From: CAZGQY01 sp964528035
GTDB lineage: Bacteria > Pseudomonadota > Gammaproteobacteria > Methylococcales > UBA1147
Reading direction: 5' to 3'
Assembly: GCA_964528035.1 (NCBI GenBank)
Contig: CAZGQY010000088.1
Span: 1 to 16,628, forward strand
Length of the DNA: 16,628 bases
This document shows, piece by piece, positions 13,701-16,628 of this stretch; the stretch's first letter is position 1; every line of letters begins with the position of its first letter. The position numbers and the translations under genes were made by a program. Below the pieces are notes generated by a model, which saw nothing but the letters and a program-made list of their open reading frames with translations, made no database searches and was not told the DNA's origin.

Positions 13701-16628
13701 NNNNNNNNNNNNNNNNNNNNNNNNNNNNNNNNNNNNNNNNNNNNNNNNNNNNNNNNNNAGTGCCTGCAGAAGCGTTTTCGTTAATGCTTGATGCACTTAA
13801 TGCGATATCCGTAGGCGTATTATCGTTCAGATCATTAACGCTTAGACTGATCGTTTCGGTATAGGTGTTACCACCAGTATCAGTCACCGTAACATCAATG
13901 TCATGACTTTGATCTGACTCATAATCAAGATCTGCTCCAGCTTTGACCTTGATCTGGTTACCATCTATGACGAAGTTGTCATTTGTGGCGATGCTATAAG
14001 TAAAAGTATCCCCAGCATCTCCATCAGTGGACGATAAAGTGGCAACCACAGTTCCTGTGGAAGCGTTTTCATCCACACTGGAAGCACTTAGCGCTATATC
14101 AGTGGGAGTGCTGTCATTGAGATCGTTGACACTCAGGCTGACAGTTTCGGTATAGGTATTTCCATCACCGTCTGTCACTGTAATATCAACACTATGGCTT
14201 TGATCTGACTCATAATCCAGATCGGCTCCAGCCTTAACCTTGACCTGGTTACCATCAATGACAAAATTATCGTTAGTGGCAATGCTGTAGGTGAATGTAT
14301 CGCCTGCATCAGCATCAGTGGCAGACAGGGTGGCAACAACAGTCCCTGTTGCTGCATTTTCATTGACGCTCGTTCCACTCAGAGCAATATCGGTGGGAGT
14401 ATTATCATTGAGATCATTAACAGCTAGGGAGACAGTTTCCGTATAGGTATTTCCATTTCCATCCGTAACAGTAATATCTACATCATGACTTTGATCGGAC
14501 TCGTAATCCAGATTCGCCCCGGTTTTGACTTTAATCTGGTTGCCATCGATGACGAAGTTATCGTTGGTAGCAATGCTGTAGGTGAATGTATCTCCAGCAT
14601 CTGCATCAGTTGAAGACAAAGTTGCAACGACTGTGCCCGTCGATGCATTTTCATCTACACTCGATGCACTCAGAGCTATATCAGTAGGCGTATTGTCGTT
14701 GAGATCATTAACCGATAAGGAGACAGTTTCCGTGTAAGTATTTCCATCAGCGTCAGTCACTGTAACATCAACACTGTGGCTTTGATCAGACTCATAATCC
14801 AGATCGGCTCCAGCCTTAACCTTGATCTGATTTCCATCAATGACAAAATTATCATTAGAGGCAATGCTGTAAGTGAATGTATCGCCTGCATCCAAGTCAG
14901 TAGAAGACAGTGTCGCAACAACAGTGCCTGCAGAAGCATTCTCGTTAATACTAGATGCACTCAGCGCTATATCGGTGGGGGTATTGTCATTGAGATCGTT
15001 GACCGATATTGACACAGTTTCAGTGTAAGTATTTCCGGCACCATCAGTTACAGTGATATCGACGCTATGACTTTCACCGGATTCATAGTCTAGATCAGCT
15101 CCAGCTTTAACCTTGACTTGGTTGCCGTCAATAACGAAATTGTCGTTGGTGGCAATGCCATAAGTAAAGGTGTCTCCGGCATCGGCATCCGTTGCAGATA
15201 AGGTGGCAACCACAGTACCCGTTGCGGCATTTTCGTTAACGCTTGATGCGCTCAGAGAGATATCGGTAGGGGAGTTGTCATTGAGATCGTTGACCGATAG
15301 TGAGACGGTTTCAGTGTAAGTATTTCCGGCACCATCCGTAACCGTAATATCGACACTGTGACTTTGATCAGATTCGTAATCTAGATCAGCACCAGTCTTA
15401 ACTTTGATCTGGTTACCATCAATAACGAAATTATCGTTCGTGGCAATGCTGTAAGTGAAGGTTTCACCAGAATCTTCGTCAGCCGACGATAGTGTGGCTA
15501 CAACAGTTTCAGCGGCTGCATTCTCATTGACGCTTCCGCCACTACTCAAACTGATATCGGTCGGATCTTCATTTAGATTATTGACCGTTAGGGAAACAGT
15601 TTCGGTATAGGTATTCCCGGCGCTATCGGTCACTGTCACACCTACATCATGACTCTGATCAGACTCGTAATCCAGACTAGCGCCAGATTTGATCTTAATC
15701 TGGTTACCATCAACCACGAAGTGGTCATTTTCTGCCACCGCATAGGTAAAAGTGTCTCCCTCATCCGCATCCGTCGCAGACAAGGTTGCTACAACGGTAC
15801 CGGCAGATGCGTTTTCATCAATACTGGAATCGGATACGGCTATGTCCGTCGGGGCATGACTAGTAACAAGGTTTGTATCTAAAACGTCATCAACTTCAAT
15901 CGTAGCGTCCGCAAACCGAAAATTTTCTACTGTATTAACCGTATCAGTACCATCAGGGCTGCCTTCCCGAAGATCTTGGAAAGTATAACTGCCATCATCA
16001 TTCTGGCTTGCCAGATAGTCTGCACGATTTCCGCTAAATACCACTGTGTCAGACCCATGACCGCCGGTGATATTGTCGTCACCTGAACCACCAGTGATGG
16101 TATCGCTGTAGCGACCACCGTCATAGTTGGTGACCGAGGCATTACCAATAATCGTGTCTTTGGAATCCGACCCGACGATTGAGTCAATATTGTCCAGATT
16201 GGTTTCGCTGAAATCCGCAGTAGCAGTACTGTAGCGGTTGTCATCACCCACCTGAATGGTGTTCGTGCCACTTCCTCCATCGATATTTTCGACGCGCGCA
16301 TCGCCGGTAAAATTTCTAAGACCGATCGTGTCGTCGCCGTCGCCACCCAGAATAGTGTCATTACCTTCACCACCCGTTACGGTGTCCTGCCCCTGATTGC
16401 TACCGCTGACGTGGATGGTATCGTCTCCGCCGCTACCATCGAGGATATCGTGGCCATGTCCACCCGTGATATCATCGTCGCTTGAACCACCGGTGATGTT
16501 ATCGTTATAACTGCCACCATCGTAATTTGTCACCGAGTCATTACCAATAATCGTATCTTGGGAATCCGACCCAACGATTGAGTCAATATTGTCCAGATTG
16601 GTTTCGCTGAAATCCGCAGTAGCAGTAC
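10707..16628 (-). CDS. Giant RTX/cadherin-like adhesin, type I secreted (N-terminus outside window)
   Basis: One gene on the - strand, open at the window's right edge and interrupted only by the N gap; at least about 1,939 residues are encoded here. Order from the upstream side: haemolysin-type calcium-binding repeats (16628 to about 16030; GGSGDDNITGGHG, GGEGNDTILGGDGDD); a serralysin-like C-cap (NADYLAS...VENFRFADATIEVDD); an array of 97-residue cadherin-like repeats (15852-12846); a PPC-like beta domain (12845-12360); a tandem-type beta domain with TPDEGYSGQANFVYRVSD (12359-12090); a LamG/concanavalin-like domain (about 12022-11384; GHWKLDD, LTLWIDP, VYLNGSEV, DDIAIFGEQLS); a T1SS-type beta domain (about 11350-11055); and final RTX nonapeptides (GGSGNDIFSGSDG) ending in FDGVERIEW, a type I secretion-signal type of tail. 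It is very acidic and almost lacks Cys. Likely role: surface attachment or biofilm. No ABC exporter or LapD/G gene is in the window. Confidence 0.88.
12846..15852 (-). repeat. Tandem array of 97-residue (291-bp) cadherin-like repeats
   Basis: Nine complete units plus two pieces beside the gap. In protein order: 15852-15565 (96 residues), 15564-15271 (98), 15270-14980, 14979-14689, 14688-14398, 14397-14107, 14106-13816 (97 each), a piece 13815-13759 (19), the N gap, a piece 13658-13425 (78), then 13424-13134 (97) and 13133-12846 (96). Each unit begins PTDI-LS-SS and carries ENA-(S/T)GT, ATLS-TD-DAGDTFTY, NDNFVIDGNQ(I/V)KVK, GA-LDYES, the strand VTVTD-GNTYTE, and NDLND. The Asp/Glu-rich DENAS, DADAGD and linker motifs match calcium-binding positions of cadherin-type domains. 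The outermost units are the most divergent, the inner ones nearly identical in protein, as usual for arrays that expand and contract by recombination. Confidence 0.9.
13659..13758. other. Assembly gap (100 Ns) inside the repeat array
   Basis: Exactly 100 Ns, the conventional placeholder for a scaffold gap of unknown size. The left flank (13425-13658) ends on a codon boundary and encodes the last 78 residues of a repeat unit; the right flank (13759-13815) encodes the first 19. Together they make exactly 97 residues, one unit. Taking the Ns literally shifts the frame (100 is not a multiple of 3) and splits the gene artificially in two; removing them restores one frame. Confidence 0.97.
16056..16628 (-). 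repeat. 399-bp tandem repeat of the RTX block, cut by the window edge
   Basis: The segment at 16455-16628 recurs at 16056-16229, an offset of 399 bases (133 residues). Both encode TATADFSETNLDNIDSIVG followed by SDS-DTIIGN-SVTNYDGG-Y-D-ITGG, with only a few differences. The first copy reaches the window edge without a stop, so more copies may lie outside. Between the two copies are RTX nonapeptides GGSGGDD, GGEGNDT and GGDGDDT. Confidence 0.85.

Noticed and set aside
13633..13796. Two separate genes meeting at the N gap
   Set aside because: The apparent ends come only from reading the 100 Ns in frame. The flanks belong to the same repeat and rejoin in frame when the Ns are removed.
12846..15852. 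Regular direct repeats, considered as a CRISPR array or other non-coding tandem repeat
   Set aside because: The period is 291 bp, a multiple of three, with an open frame and conserved protein motifs. It is a coding domain array.
16531..16533. GTG as the start of the giant gene
   Set aside because: The frame continues open to the window edge and encodes a copy of a downstream RTX block, so the real start lies outside.

Overview
The window suggests a gammaproteobacterium, probably a methylotroph or methanotroph. The evidence is a methylene-tetrahydromethanopterin dehydrogenase (mtdB) of the bacterial H4MPT-linked C1 pathway, together with a giant calcium-binding RTX adhesin and several palindromic intergenic repeats of the sort scattered through gammaproteobacterial genomes. 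Base composition is moderate. One run of 100 Ns (13659-13758) shows that this is a scaffolded draft assembly. The taxonomic call is inference, since no rRNA or tRNA gene is present.

Layout. (a) 1-2414, + strand: mtdB, a broken BrnT-type toxin gene followed by its intact antitoxin partner, and cysQ. (b) 2415-2735: two palindromic repeats between convergent genes. (c) 2736-3584, - strand: a lipoprotein trypsin-like protease with no PDZ domain. (d) 3585-3918: a divergent intergenic region with a 72-bp palindromic element. (e) 3919-5085, + strand: an AAA/DUF4143 ATPase. (f) 5086-5458: a 155-bp element with 25-bp terminal inverted repeats, then a strong sigma70-type promoter overlapped by a perfect palindrome. 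(g) 5459-8480, + strand: a GbsR/MarR-type regulator followed by a three-gene unit (SDR-DoxX fusion, DUF2269 membrane protein, DUF4166 protein). A second copy of the palindrome lies in front of the three-gene unit, so the regulator probably controls both itself and that unit. (h) 8542-10586, - strand: an SDR with no catalytic Tyr and an ACC-synthase-like PLP aminotransferase, translationally coupled by a 4-bp overlap. (i) 10707-16628 and beyond, - strand: the C-terminal part of a very large RTX/cadherin-like, type I-secreted protein whose N-terminus lies outside the window.

The giant gene is one open frame interrupted only by the N gap. The gap sits inside an array of 97-residue cadherin-like repeats. 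Its two flanks together make exactly one repeat unit, so the missing DNA is most likely a whole number of 291-bp units, possibly zero.

I see no CRISPR array, no transposase, no rRNA or tRNA gene, and no clearly new defence system. The points most worth following up are the two-site GbsR-type regulon, the SDR/aminotransferase pair, the mosaic repeat array with its gap, and the decayed BrnT toxin.
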